This document shows, piece by piece, positions 37,301-48,352 of a stretch of DNA of 64,000 bases. Positions within the stretch are counted from its first letter, which is position 1, and the number at the start of each line of letters is the position of its first letter. The stretch is from assembly GCF_025612915.1 (NCBI RefSeq), contig NC_069118.1, forward strand, positions 20,149,566 through 20,213,565, written 5' to 3'. This DNA is from Magallana angulata (Eukaryota; Mollusca; Bivalvia; Ostreida; Ostreidae). Below the pieces are notes generated by a model. It did not search any database and had not been told where the DNA came from. It was given only the letters and a program-made list of their open reading frames with translations. The position numbers were made by a program, and so were the translations under genes.

Positions 37301-37809
37301 TACGTGCATAATAATCAACTTAAGCGCTTAGTGATTAACTTACGTGCAAAGTTATCAACTTACGTGCAAAGTTATCAACTTACGTGCAAAGTTATCAACT
37401 TACGTGCATAGTAATCAACTTACGTGCATAGTAATCAACTTACGTGCAGAGTAATCAACTTATGTGCAGAGTAATCAACTTTGAGAATAAACATATAAGT
37501 GCTGAGTAATTTAACCTATGTCCAAAGTTATTATATACAAAGTCATGGACATTCTTGCAAAGTTATCAACATATACGTGAAGATTATTCAACATAGGTGT
37601 AGACTTAATCTCATGTGTCCATAGTAATTAACATTCAACCAGAGTAACTCACGTGCAGAGTACTCGTATATTTTCGGCGTCCACTCCGGATATGATGGAC
37701 TCCCCAGGGCGCAGGATTCCCCCAATCTTCATGTCGTACTCCCGGAAGCAAGCTTTTGCCCGGTTCTGGACATCATTCGGGCAAATAGCGGACACAAAGT
37801 ATGGAAAGT
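31255..37809 (-). CDS. Cysteine-rich protein of unknown function, multi-exon
   Basis: Four exons with consensus splice sites and agreeing phases, in coding order 37809-37653, 34965-34820, 32561-32432 and 31910-31784, followed by a probable last exon 31347-31255. The joined frame is ~217 residues without a start. Each of the four firm exons contributes exactly three cysteines, twelve in all, in a helical, charged background. Stretches include YFVSAICPNDVQNRAKACF, LKSGIACINELKSNC, NEKCFKDVMNTTVRIITDLD and DRLLSCIGKSLEDQQCG. The pattern suggests a disulphide-bonded extracellular helical protein. It vaguely recalls the DUF19 or insect 27-kDa hemolymph protein styles, but I do not recognise the family. 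No signal peptide was found, so at least one 5' exon is missing. Confidence 0.75.
31784..31910 (-). CDS. Exon of the cysteine-rich gene
   Basis: Acceptor GGTGTGTTTCAG and donor AAA|GTAAGT. 127 nt, entering in phase 2 and leaving in phase 0. Encodes EVDRLLSCIGKSLEDQQCG and ITLKDKLARTLIRGSQGCDK. Confidence 0.8.
32432..32561 (-). CDS. Exon of the cysteine-rich gene
   Basis: Acceptor TTTTCTTTTTCAG and donor TAG|GTAAGT. 130 nt, phase 1 to phase 2. Encodes YARNRICFERSGAGNEKCF and DVMNTTVRIITDLDRTY. NTT is a potential N-glycosylation sequon. Confidence 0.8.
33505..33741 (-). CDS. Possible short secreted-peptide ORF inside an intron (weak)
   Basis: From Met at 33741 the frame encodes 78 residues. 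A hydrophobic start (GYLLSLIFLNQVIGH) looks like a signal peptide. Basic cleavage-like sites (KARRR, PKR) follow, then an amphipathic tail (RTDLELYLNLMQTLATER). That layout resembles a neuropeptide precursor, but the tail matches no family I know. It sits on the same strand inside an intron of the cysteine-rich gene and may be chance. Confidence 0.15.
   Translation of the reverse strand: MISRGYLLSLIFLNQVIGHQITNAAFNVIIVSGVGALTTPSNKARRRTHELPKRNARTDLELYLNLMQTLATERQSLV
34820..34965 (-). CDS. Exon of the cysteine-rich gene
   Basis: Acceptor TTTATTTCACAG and donor AAG|GTATGT. 146 nt, phase 2 to phase 1. Encodes ELKSGIACINELKSNCPQDN and EAELVQIPLAIHELGMLCR. GC-richer than flanking introns. Confidence 0.82.
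34966..37195 (-). other. Intron of the cysteine-rich gene, left part
   Basis: Non-coding and AT-rich, with short ATTGATTG repeats near 35,450 and a G-rich GGGAGGGGGAGGGAGG stretch near 37,025-37,045. Open frames at 35,900-36,364 have no exon-like flanks. Confidence 0.5.
37196..37520. repeat. 20-bp minisatellite carrying splice-donor-like sequence
   Basis: The plus-strand monomer is close to ACTTACGTGCAGAGTAATCA; on the minus strand each monomer contains TGCAC|GTAAGT. Eight monomers between about 37,277 and 37,443 have the exact core, and degenerate monomers extend to about 37,640. The monomer closely matches the exon-intron junction at 37,640-37,665 (TACTCTGCAC|GTGAGT on the minus strand). 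The array therefore appears to have grown from the real splice donor. Confidence 0.88.
37653..37809 (-). CDS. Exon of the cysteine-rich gene (most 5' firm exon)
   Basis: Acceptor TTTACTTTCAG and donor CAC|GTGAGT. 157 nt, phase 1 to phase 2. Encodes FPYFVSAICPNDVQNRAKAC and GILRPGESIISGVDAENIR. It starts mid-protein, so upstream exons exist further right. Confidence 0.82.
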
Positions 37810-40785
37810 CTGAAAGTAAACATGTGTCCGGTTACTTGATTGAAGTAAAATGTACACACAAAAATTGTATACATGGTGTTAATTGCACGGAAAGGTTGTT
37901 TTTTTTATTCGGACCCAATTAAATAGAATCTAGCCTCTTTAAAAATTTTACTTAGGCTACAGTAAAACTAATAAAAGTTTCAAGAAGAAGGGATGTTGTA
38001 TGTGCGTTCTGCATAGATTAAAATATAAGAAATGGTTTATATTTGGCCTCTGGGTTTAATACTTCCGTCGTCACCAATGCTGGATAAGACACTTGTGTGC
38101 ACAAAAACACTTAAATAAATTTTATCCTTGCAAATAAGTAAAAGCAATATTCTTTTTTTAAAGAAATATACATGAGAGATGATTGGAATGATGTTGAAAC
38201 GGATGTCTTTAAAAAAACGGAAGATCAAAATGAACTGTATTTTTTTTTAGTTTCGGAAATCGCAAATATCGTAGTACATCATAACAAAGAGTTCTATAAA
38301 GGTTATTGGACACGTGTCCATGTGAACACGTGCACAATGTGTACATAAACATGTGCATGCTTACTAAACGTTTTGCAGATAAAATATTTACGATATACGT
38401 ACAATGCACATAATTATAATAATGGCGAGTACGATAATATAGGAGAACAACAACTCGGTCAATACACATATAATTGTACAAAAATATTTACAATATACCG
38501 GTATTTTGTATTTTTTTTATATATTGACTGTATATTGCATATGAATAAAACCCAAACAACTGTCAACATAGCCACGTCATACCGCGTGATTTATGTCATA
38601 CCAGTTGTCACGTGACCTAGGACACTGAGCGGTCAAACATTCCAAAAAATGTCTGCAAGAGTTCAGCAAGTTCAGTAAGCAAGCAAAAAAAAAAGGCAAT
38701 TGTTTTTGGCTATCTAAGACACGGCAATATTTCATGTTTGCATACACTCTCACAGGACTGGATCTTTGCTGCATATATTTCATATATACTAGGTTCAAAA
38801 CAAATATACATGTACACCTTCATGTATCTATTATATTACATACATATATAAAAATGTTTGTACATTTGAACATGCAACAAAATAGTTTTACATCATATCA
38901 AATTTTTTATTTGATGAATTTGCTAGCAATCTTGCTAGACAATTTATAAAAAAAAAAAAAAAACTCGTCAATTAAGGTATAATATAATAATGTTTTCCAT
39001 TAATACTATATATATACATTTAATTTGAATCATTTTTCGAATAAATTGAATTTTGGAATATTTTCACATTTTACACTTTCAATTAACGTGTTGACTTAAA
39101 AGAATAATATTCACTTGCTGCACGGAATTTCTTTTCTGTCCCACGTTATCAACAGGTACAATGTATTTGCAGTTACATCAATAAATCACCCATCAGATTT
39201 AACCTAAATATATTTGGTACTATTTTTTAGACGTAATACATCATTGAATAAAAAAAAAACTCACACAATTTCGAATTTGAAATCTAATTTTTTTTAGAAT
39301 ATTTCTACTAAACATGTATCTATAAACAGACCTCTTCTTTTCCAGAAGGGTTAAATAGTCTTAAGATGTCCCTGACCACAAAGACCCTTTAAGATTATAT
39401 TCATGTAGTAGCATTTAAATGACTTTTGTATGTACATATGTATACTCGATATTATATGAAGTACAATTGTTATATCTTATTGAGATATAGGACTGGGGTT
39501 AGACTTTGTCCACTGAAGAATAATGTTACTTATAAATGTTTATCAAATAAAACGACGCGTATATCCAATGAAAAACGTTTTCTTCAGTATTTCACAATAA
39601 TTTCTGTGTTTTTCCTTGTGTCATATAAAACCTCAGCAGACGACAAGTCCTGTGACCTTTGGTGACCCCCACTTTGCTCTCACAAACAAAACGATGAATC
39701 GAGAGAAAGTGTTTAAGTATAGCTCTGACATTTATGTCTGGTGATTGTCACTGCCGTGTCATCTGTACAAATCTCTCCGCCGCCCATATTTAGAGAGATC
39801 GAAATCATTCTGTTTCGTCTCCAATGTGAAAACCATGCCGTAATTCATGCATATTTAATAAAACCATGACTGAATATTTAAAAGTATGTACCGACTTTTG
39901 GAGGGAGGCATGTTATATAGGACAAAATGTATCGGTAGTGTATTTCACGTGCATTTCATAAAAGTTCATAAAATGTTCTAAAAGAAAAAAAATCAGATTT
40001 TTCAATCTTGGAAAAAAATAAAGCCACACTTTCTATCATCTTATTGATTGGAAACAGAATAAATTTGTTCTGTAAATAAATTCTTTAATTAATCATGTCA
40101 CGAATTTCACAACAGCATGCAGACAGAATTTATGGTTTAGAAGGAAAAATTTAGCTTTTCATTTCCAAGTGCGTTCACCAAGCTTTCCAAAAATAAATCT
40201 TCGGAGAATTTCGTCTCGTTTTTTTCACCCATGGGCAACTGGTAACGAAACAAACCGAGAAAATCCATTTGGAACGGTGGATAGGCGACCTGGCAATATA
40301 CTTAAATGCGCAAAAGAATAGACTTAATTCTCATCTTTGAAATCAAACAAGGCGTAAGCAATAGGCTCATTTCAATAAATATGACTGTGGGGTACACAGA
40401 AAATGTACATGCGATAAAAAACTGAATCGGTCGCCATTTGATTCCGTAAATACCTTGCTAATTCTCTCTATCAGACGAAATGGGGATTAGAATCGGGCGG
40501 CCGTCCCCCTCAAGTAGAGATTAACAGGGTCAGATGATTAGTGAAGTAGAATAGTCAATGCTTTGTGTGGCGCCGGCATTACGTACAGAATGGTAAACAG
40601 TGAAATCTGAATTGATGGGCTTTGACAATATTTAGACAACTCAATAGATTTTATGTACGAATGCCACTGCACGAATATGATGTTTATTAATAATATTTAC
40701 AAAGATGTGCATAAAGACGGTACGTGTTCATGATAAATATCGTGGCGTCCGAGCGATGGTCGATACTTTTTTTAAAAAAAGATAA
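37810..40785. other. Non-coding stretch, no gene supported
   Basis: AT-rich, with a poly-A run near 38,947. No exon with matching phase (0 to 1) for the cysteine-rich gene was found. One exon-like piece near 40,160-40,240 on the minus strand was considered and set aside. Confidence 0.4.
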
Positions 40786-40805
40786 GGGGGGGGGGGGGGG
40801 GGGGG
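40786..40805. repeat. Poly-G tract (20 G)
   Basis: A run of 20 consecutive G, followed by AGGGG. A likely G-quadruplex former and a likely site of sequencing error. Confidence 0.95.
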
Positions 40806-42356
40806 AGGGGTACCAAGACTTCCGTGCTGAGATACATGTCGATGTACGAGACAATGGCAGCATTTGACAAGTCTAAATCATGCTACAAGTGTTTAATATA
40901 TGACATGCAAATAAATCAATAATTCACCAAGAGAAATGCAATCGATTTTTACTGTGTGAAATATGAATTTTGATAATTATTTTTATAAGGTTTGAATATG
41001 ATCGTATTGATAGTTTACCATTTAGCGGTCTTAACTACGTATAGTGCATAGTACATGCATATGTTTGGGGTTAACTTAAGTATCATGCGGAAAGCGATGA
41101 AAAAGTACAAAGATGACGTTCATGCAATAATATGTTATAGAGATATTGATTTGAGAAAAGGGGTGTTAATAATAAAAGTATATGAAAAAAAAGATGAAAC
41201 TTGAAAATAAACAGGACAGATTTTAGATACGCTCAGAAAAAAAGTTTTGTGAGTGCGATATTGACTCAGACAGGCGCAGTAAGATGACTTATAGCGAAGT
41301 ACATCAGTATAGATTTGTGGTGTAGATCATTATCAGTACTAAATATACATGTCCTGACTACTAAATACTAAATATACATATCCTACATCACTGATGGAAA
41401 AGAGAAGAGGTATTATTCAGAACAAAAGAACTTTTAATGATAAAATTATGAAAATATCTGTAAGAATCTCGCTAATTTTAACAAGAAATTGTGTATGTTC
41501 CCCGCCAGCTCTGTTTGCTCATTTGTGTGCATAGAGACCTGTTTTGGCAATTCCTGTTTGAAAGTTCACAAATACAGTATTCTAATTCACTTTACAAAAC
41601 AAAGCCCCCTATACTAGGATAAGGAAATCTCAGGGAAATGGTACAATGACCCAATGGCAACCATCACCAATTGGTGTATTCCTGAATCCATTCCTCTCAT
41701 TCTCTCTGCTCATCAATGAATTAATAAATCGATCGATAGATCAATCAATCAATCAATCAGTCAGTCAGTCAGTCAGTCAGTCAATTTTTTCAATAAATCA
41801 ATCTATTTGTTCCAAAAATAGGCATTTATACTAGTATTTTATGCAACAACTTGTATTTGGTCAGAGAGGGAAGTTTTAACCCTGTTTGTATGCAGATTTT
41901 CTGATTGATTATTTTGAACTGAAATGATCGATCACCGTACAATAACAATGTAATGTTTAATATGCATAACAGGAAATATCCAGGTATAATTTCAGTGTTT
42001 TCGCCCAGGAATCCCTATAGCCATTGTGTTGTAGGCGTTTAAAAAAACAAAAATGATGAATTATTATGTTGATAGAGTATCTTAAACAGAGCTGTCTAAA
42101 TTGCATTGGATGTAAATGCCTATATACCTTGTATATAAAAAGCCACAGGTATTGGAATACTGAAAATCGAATAATACAAAAATATTTGTAACTCGACATG
42201 CATTAAGATTCCTGAAGATGATTAACTTGATAGCAAAAGTGCGTTTGGATCAATATATACGATTTATCTTAACGTGGATATCTCTTTAAATACAAGAGAA
42301 AAGCATAGTGAATTCAAAATGAGGACATGCATGGTCCTTAAAAGATCAAGGCATGT

Positions 42357-42359
<3 letters not shown>
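40806..42359. other. Non-coding stretch with small simple repeats
   Basis: Includes a tetranucleotide ATCA/GTCA tract at 41,730-41,782 (TCAATCAATCA then CAGTCAGTCAG). No gene was seen. Confidence 0.5.

Positions 42360-42425
<66 letters not shown>
42360..42425. repeat. (CT)n microsatellite
   Basis: About 33 CT dinucleotides. Open frames across it on both strands are repeat translations. Confidence 0.97.
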
Positions 42426-42427
<2 letters not shown>

Positions 42428-45140
42428 CATTGTTATACAAAGTAATGAAGACGGACACATGTAAATATAAGAAAACAAATGAAAAGCACTCTTTGGACCC
42501 CATCCGATTTCTGTGTCTACTTGAAAAATTATAAACAGAACAGGCCAACAGACAATTCTTTTGATAAAAACCAGGGGGGCTGCGAATCAGGAGAGAGGCT
42601 CTGTCGTGATAAACATCGGTCCGCCTGGATGGGGGAAAATTTTATATAAACTGAATTAAAGTAATCACAATCGAGTGAGGCGGGCATCTGTTCCGCCGGC
42701 TTTTAACGCACACAGTCAATATACAACAAATATTTTGCATTTGTGAAGATATCTTTTTTGAAGAACGCCGGAAATACACAGTAAGCCTCTTATAACCCAC
42801 AAAGGGAAGACTTTTGGGAGATTTGACAGGATCCCAAGAATCTAAAGAGGAGGAGGAGGGGAGAGGGAATTACATGTAGAGGGGAAGAGGGTGGGGTTGA
42901 CATAAAATATTTCATGAAAAGCTTTATTTTGACGAACATACACACATTTGCTGATATTCTTAGTAGCATTAAAACCTAATTAGCTATAGGAAAAAAATCG
43001 TCTTAATGTTAAAAATCGCGAAGCCAAAGACGCCTTATATTACCGTTTTACAGGGGGGAAACTATCGGACATTGTGAAATAACAGTGACTGGCGTAAGTC
43101 ATGAAGAAATTAATATACTTATCCTCGGCGAACAGAAATGGCGATTGTAATTTGCTAATTACGTGATCGAGGAAAAGATCAATGCATTATTACACAGTAC
43201 AGCGCCAACAATATGATGGACTGTTTCATATACATGGTATATTCAGGGAGACTATATAAGACCGACTCCGAAACATCAATACTGGGGGGCCACTATGGTA
43301 TCCCAGGGGGACCTGCTAATTGAATCCCGGACCCAAAACGTCCGTGTGATAAGTATCAATTTGCTAATGAAAAACGGTGATATCAATTCTAAAGGAAATC
43401 TAAAATTTCAAGATAAGGACCGTCTTCGATGGAATATAGTAATTTTGGGCCAGGGTTGTTTAAATAGAGATTCCAAAGTGCCATTTGAATTCATTACACT
43501 AATTCAAAAAGCAATTTATAAGTCAATGAAATTCATAAATGGTAAAATGATTAGGGACACGGAAAAATTCTATTATGCTAGAAAGGTACGAACCCCAAGG
43601 TTTATATAATTATTATGTCGTTGTCAGACAAGATCATGCCGACTTCAGACAAAGAGGGAATTGACGAAACGCTGCGCAATTTGAATTGTACCAAAATAAG
43701 GGGGAGAAATAAGTCATCGCTTCCATAAAAAAGTCAAACAATTTAACAATTTGCTGCAAAAGCTTTAAACGGCGACTGGGGATGTTTGTGTAGTTTAAAA
43801 AACCATTTGTTTGTTAATGATTTGTTAAATATGACAGGTACATTCAAAGTGAAATCGGACAAATCAATTAAGGGGTGGAATTTTCTGTTAAACGGCTGGC
43901 GATAACGTCTATTTAGTAAACAGAACTAAATGACTTCAGAATTTTCTATGAAATGCATTGAAAATCTCTGGACTAGTTTTTGTTGGATTTTTTTTTACCA
44001 GAGCTTGAAATGAGCGTCTAAAATAAAATGTTCTAATGAAGTGTGTATTAAGTTTCCTTTTGATATTTGTAAGAGATGTAAAAGATTAACGAAAAAAAAC
44101 TGATTAAAAAATAAGCATGAAGGATATTTTTACTTTTAAAATTCAAGTCAGTAAATATATGGATTGCAAAAAGGCGAAAACAGTTGATATAATAAAGCAC
44201 AGTGGATTCGCATTAAAAAACCGAGTTACAAAACAAGCAAAGAATATTACAAGATAAATATCAAGAAATGTTCTGTTTGGAAGAAAAATCGTTTAGCGTA
44301 TTTCATGGGCTTAAGTGCCTAGATCGGCCAGTACGAGACATAGAAAATACAGATAACAAGTAGATTATTTCTGGAATTTACATAAACACATGAAGTTGTC
44401 AGATAAATTGCTCAGGTACAGTGAAATATTCGTGAATACTTACAGATGAAGAAAAATAGCAACCTCAATTTATCCAAGATCGAAAATATATGCACAACTG
44501 TTGACATCTTCGTTCTGGTCGTTACAGCGTCAAGTTCTACTAATTTTCAGGTTAATTAGGTTTTAAGTTTCATCTCTCATTTCGCAGCGATGGACCGACA
44601 TGGTAGTTGATCGTCTGTTTATGTAGTAGTAAAGATCCCAGGTAAAACCGAGGAACCCGCGACGTTCCGCTTCAATGACCTGGGCCGTGACCCGTGACGA
44701 TCGCCCGTGAACCCTCGGTGCTGACTGATTTGTTGAGTAGTAAATAAATAGCAGCGGCGCGTGGCGATGTTCATGCTCGGTGATCCCGAGTAAGAATGGG
44801 CCAGTCGCGTGGCGTATATATATAAAGCACACGAAGTAATACTGTTATCATAACAATATAGAAATAACTCGTGATGGTACAGGCAGTAGTATTTTGTGTA
44901 AGGTATATAGAGCGGGGCGGGGGAGGGGTAGGAGGGGGAGGGTCAGACTTACCGGAAAAATCGTGAGGGGGTATGGCACACCTGTAGATACTAACGTGGA
45001 GACACCTGTAGATATTTACGTGGACAAAAGTAAATTATAACCAAAACATTTTCACCAGTTTAGAATTTTCAAACTTTACAATATTCTACACAAAAAAGAT
45101 GTCTTACGAAAATTTGGAAAGGTAAAAAGTAAAAACAACA
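42426..45140. other. Non-coding stretch, some GC-richer patches
   Basis: Patches near 42,560-42,710 and 44,570-44,820 are richer in CpG than the surroundings. On the minus strand 44,820-44,835 contains TTTATATATATA followed by a GC-rich 200 bp with TGACCT-N6-TGACCC half-sites (plus strand, near 44,676-44,693), promoter-like but with no gene attached. The 104-codon plus-strand frame at 43,295-43,609 has no recognisable domain. Confidence 0.35.
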
Positions 45141-45205
45141 GCGGGATTCGAACTCATGACTAAAAGATTCGTAGTAAACGCTGTAACCCAATGCACAACC
45201 CTATT
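45141..45205 (-). pseudogene. tRNA-like 3' two-thirds (tRNA pseudogene or SINE head)
   Basis: On the minus strand it reads TTGGGTTACAGCG, then an ACTACGAATC anticodon-like region, then AGTCATGAGTTCGAATCCCGC. The last part is a clear T-arm B-box (GGTTCGAATCC type, here GAGTTCGAATCC). The 5' acceptor half is not recognisable and no matching acceptor stem was found. It is therefore a degraded tRNA or the head of a tRNA-derived SINE. Confidence 0.5.
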
Positions 45206-45297
45206 AGGTAACAATTTCGGAAAAGAAAAATTATGCCTGATTTTATCGTTTCTTTCGATAGAAAGTACGTCACAATATAAGTTAAAGGAAACACTCA

Positions 45298-45333
45298 GTA
45301 GTAGTAGTAGTGGTAGTAGTAGCAGTAGTATTA
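45298..45333. repeat. (TAG)n microsatellite
   Basis: Imperfect AGT/TAG trinucleotide tract of about 36 bp. Confidence 0.9.
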
Positions 45334-46294
45334 TTATATTAGTATTAATAGCACAGTAACTGTCTTACATGTACATGCAGTACTGAGTAGTACAAATATG
45401 TAGTATGAGTTGTAGAAGGACATGAAGTTGTAGCGGCATTGCTGCATGCACGAAAATGGTTTGAACAGAAGCAGTTTTAAATTTACGGTTCTTATGCTTA
45501 ATATATTTTGTTTTCTTTTCAATCGCAGCCAATTTAACAAAGTTTATTCATAAAATTATTTTTATAGGTACCAATTCTAAGTTCCAAAAATACGAAATAC
45601 AAGAGACAAGACCGCGAGAACAACCTAGGGGGAAAAATGAAGAAATTAAAATGAATGGGGTGTAGCGAGAGACTAAAAGAATAAACGTCATGTTAAAAAT
45701 GAAATATGAAATTAATGGAGGCCTTCATTTCAGTGCATAAAAGAAATAAAACATCTAGATATATGGATGTCAGATATGACGCGATGTGTCTCGTCAGATT
45801 AACTGCTGGGAATGCAGGGGCCCCTTAATTCTCCCAGAGTGCCACATTCCGACGGTCTCTAGGAGCTAGGGGGGAGTCTGTGTAAATGTGGAGCAGTGTT
45901 TGCCACTCTCCCGAGATAAGAAAGTTAATCCCAGGGGCTCATGATCCCTAAACAAAGCTCGCTAAATGTAGAAACGGGGATTAAAATCACTGAGTGCGAG
46001 CAGTGAATTGCATTGTCTTTTGTAATGAATGGTTGGTAATATATACTAGCTATGAGAAATTTCATATTTTGTACAATGGTGGTTTGAAATAATATACACA
46101 AAAACAAAAATTTTGCACGAAAATTGTGTCAAAATTAAAGGACAAAAGAAATGAATTTACATCATGGTTTTTACATAATTGTATATTAGTAAAAAAGTTG
46201 TAAAACTTTTTACTCTGAAGAAATCTTGAAAATTAAAGTTATTGTGTGTGGTGTGATAAAGTCAATTTTGGTTCATCAACCATTTATTTGAAAT
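45334..46294. other. Non-coding stretch, no gene seen
   Basis: A moderately GC-rich patch at 45,780-45,970 stands out from AT-rich flanks. No coding or RNA feature is recognised. Confidence 0.4.
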
Positions 46295-46459
46295 AATTCA
46301 TTCATTCATTCATTCATTCATTCATTCTTTCATTCATTCATTCATTCATTCATTCATTCTTTCATTCATTCATTCATTCATTCTTTCATTCATTCATTCA
46401 TTCATTCATTCTTTCATTCATTCATTCATTCATTCACTCACTCATTCACCCACCCACCA
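46295..46459. repeat. (ATTC)n microsatellite with interspersed TTTC variants
   Basis: About 40 tetranucleotides. A CTTTC variant recurs every five to eight repeats, giving a higher-order period. It decays into CACTCACTCA and CACCCACC at the right. Confidence 0.96.
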
Positions 46460-47478
46460 ATCTATGTAAAAGAAAAGAAACCCAGTACTATTCCAACAGA
46501 ATACGTTGCACGACTAAGCGATTGAGTCAAAATCAATTAAAAACATTGCCAAGAACTATTAGCTCGAACATGCTCCTATATTAATAATGTTAGAAAACAG
46601 ATACGCGCGGCCAGTTCCAATATGATGTTTAGCGATCGTTCAAGACGATAACTGGCGACGGTGGTAGTTTGTTACGATAAGAGGGCTAGTCAACGGGATA
46701 AGAGGAAGCCCTTCACTGTGTCTGTATCCCCGATACACATCATCCCTTACCAGCGCCGCGTACGGCGAGCTTTGGAAACGAATTAAGGAAGTGATTTATG
46801 AGAGCGCGGGATATGTAAACGAATCAAAGCAAATTATAAAGTTCTTATAGATTCCTGGCTGCATACCGTGTTTGTTAATTGAAAAGGAAGGCGAGTTTTT
46901 TTTTATCGGAGGATGCAGAGAGAGACATTGTCTCCCCCCCCCCCTCCATTCTCTTTGGGTGATGTGTACGTAGTAGTCAGGGAGACCATGCAAAGTAGAC
47001 GCCTTTAATTATTAGGCTTTTCCTGGGTTTGGTGAGGAAGGGGAAGTTATGATTGAAATAGACAGGGAACTGATACAGAATACCACTCTCATTAATATTA
47101 CGTACTGACTCATACGATCAGTTCATCATTATTTGTACAATTACTTACATATACATGTACAGCTTCCAGGCATTAATGCAAGTCTTGAAGAACAGAATTA
47201 TTAAAATTGAAAGTTTCACCAGAAGTCCCTCGAAAATAAAAGGTTTAGAAACACTACCCGATATTACTTTCATATAAGATAACACGAGTAGTCGTTCTTA
47301 GTGAGACCGAATTTGCTCTGAAAGATGCATACATGTATGCTCATATTTATATCGTTCCTAATCGCGAACAATTAAACAAGGAGCTCCTGTAGATCCCTGT
47401 GCATACATACTCTTTGAGAAAGCAAACGAAATACACACCAACATACACAACACAATGAATAGGATTAAACACACTCAC
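46460..47478. other. Non-coding stretch, no gene supported
   Basis: A GC-richer 46,600-46,790 patch and a poly-C run near 46,935. Nothing is assigned. Confidence 0.4.
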
Positions 47479-47531
47479 TTGTGAATTCACTGTTGATTCA
47501 TTCCCGATGGAGCCGAAGGTCGTCTCAAAAC
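47479..47531 (-). CDS. Orphan exon-like segment
   Basis: 53 nt between a strong acceptor (TATTTTTTTCAG) and a donor (CAA|GTGAGT) on the minus strand, with only one open frame (FETTFGSIGNESTVNSQ). It could be a 5' exon of the cysteine-rich gene. It would need an unseen intermediate exon, because it leaves in phase 0 while the next firm exon expects phase 1. It may belong to another transcript. Confidence 0.35.
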
Positions 47532-47971
47532 CTGAAAAAAATATATATCCTGTCACACAACAAGACATGCGACGTCTAAGCCGTGGTGCTATCCTATCAC
47601 TGGAGAAGGTTAATTGAATAATATCGATGTGTAAAATGGAACAATATGAAACAATATCCGACATTATGAACTAAGAGTAAATAAGAACTTTTTATAACAT
47701 CTTTCATAGCAAGTCGCCATTGTTGATACCCAACGTTGTGCGGGGAAATGAATAGCAATCTAACACCTCGTTGGTCAAATATGTTAAAAATAATAAGCTG
47801 TATTTAAGAAGGGATTAACAACTATACATAAAACAGTAATGATAAGAATTTTTCACGATGGCTATATCTTTCCTAGTTATTTTATAGAAAGTGTATTTTA
47901 AAAAACATACCATCAGTATCTTTGGCAGTATGGAAAACGTGGATTGGCCTTGTTATTTTTTACCCGTGAAA
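47532..47971. other. Unique flank left of the snRNA array
   Basis: No partial repeat unit is seen here. The array begins abruptly at GGACGGGGCG, which in the later units is preceded by AAGAAAAATC instead. Confidence 0.6.
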
Positions 47972-48122
47972 GGACGGGGCGTATTCAGACTTGACAGGGA
48001 GTGTGTGAGCTGTTAAATTGTTGCAGAGATGTGAGAAAATGTTGTAAACTATGTAATTGTGTAGACAAAATGTATTATTTGGGATGATTTGTGTTTGAAA
48101 TTTGCTGTTGCGGTACATGCAG

Positions 48123-48137
48123 TTCACTAAACACTTC
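48123..48137 (+). promoter_or_regulatory. Candidate snRNA proximal element upstream of U1
   Basis: TTCACTAAACACTTC at -66 to -52 of U1 matches 11 of 15 positions with TTCAGTATACTATTC at -55 to -41 of U6 in the same unit. This is near where proximal sequence elements of animal snRNA genes lie. Assignment rests on this one comparison. Confidence 0.25.
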
Positions 48138-48188
48138 TTTTTGTTACAACTTCGTAGCTTGAAATTCTTCTTTGGCCGCATTCAAATC

Positions 48189-48352
48189 ATACTTACCTGG
48201 TGCAGAGGGCACCCTGATCATCAAGGGGGTCCCTCCAGGGCGAGGCCATTCCATTGCACTCCGGATAGGCTGAACCCTGCGATCGCCCCAAATGCGGGCG
48301 ACTCGGGCACGTAATTTTTTAGTGTGGGGGTCTGCGTTCGCGCTAACCCCTG
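48189..48352 (+). ncRNA. U1: U1 snRNA, array unit 1
   Basis: 164 nt, the length of human U1, starting ATACTTACCTG, whose ACTTACCTG pairs with 5' splice sites. Stem-loop I has loop GAUCAUCA between ACCCU and AGGGGGU. Stem-loop II carries the U1A-binding AUUGCACUCC exactly. Stem-loop III (CGAUCGCCCC...GGGCGACUCG) follows. An Sm site AAUUUUUUAG is next, and the 3' hairpin GGGGGUCUGCGUUCGCGCU ends in AACCCCUG. Every domain is in the expected order and can pair, so this looks functional. AT-rich GTATAAAATTCAATATAAAA directly follows and is where a 3'-processing box would lie. Confidence 0.97.

Noticed and set aside
37196-37520. CRISPR-like or satellite-only reading of the 20-bp array
   Set aside because: There are no unique spacers, and the monomer derives from the adjacent exon-intron junction.
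40160-40245. Minus-strand exon-like piece (LPMGEKNETKFSEDLFLESL)
   Set aside because: It has a good acceptor, but the only nearby donor gives the wrong phase for the next exon of the cysteine-rich gene. It is left unannotated.
43295-43609. 104-codon plus-strand frame
   Set aside because: It is the longest frame in its neighbourhood but has no domain, no splice context and no signal peptide. Chance cannot be excluded.
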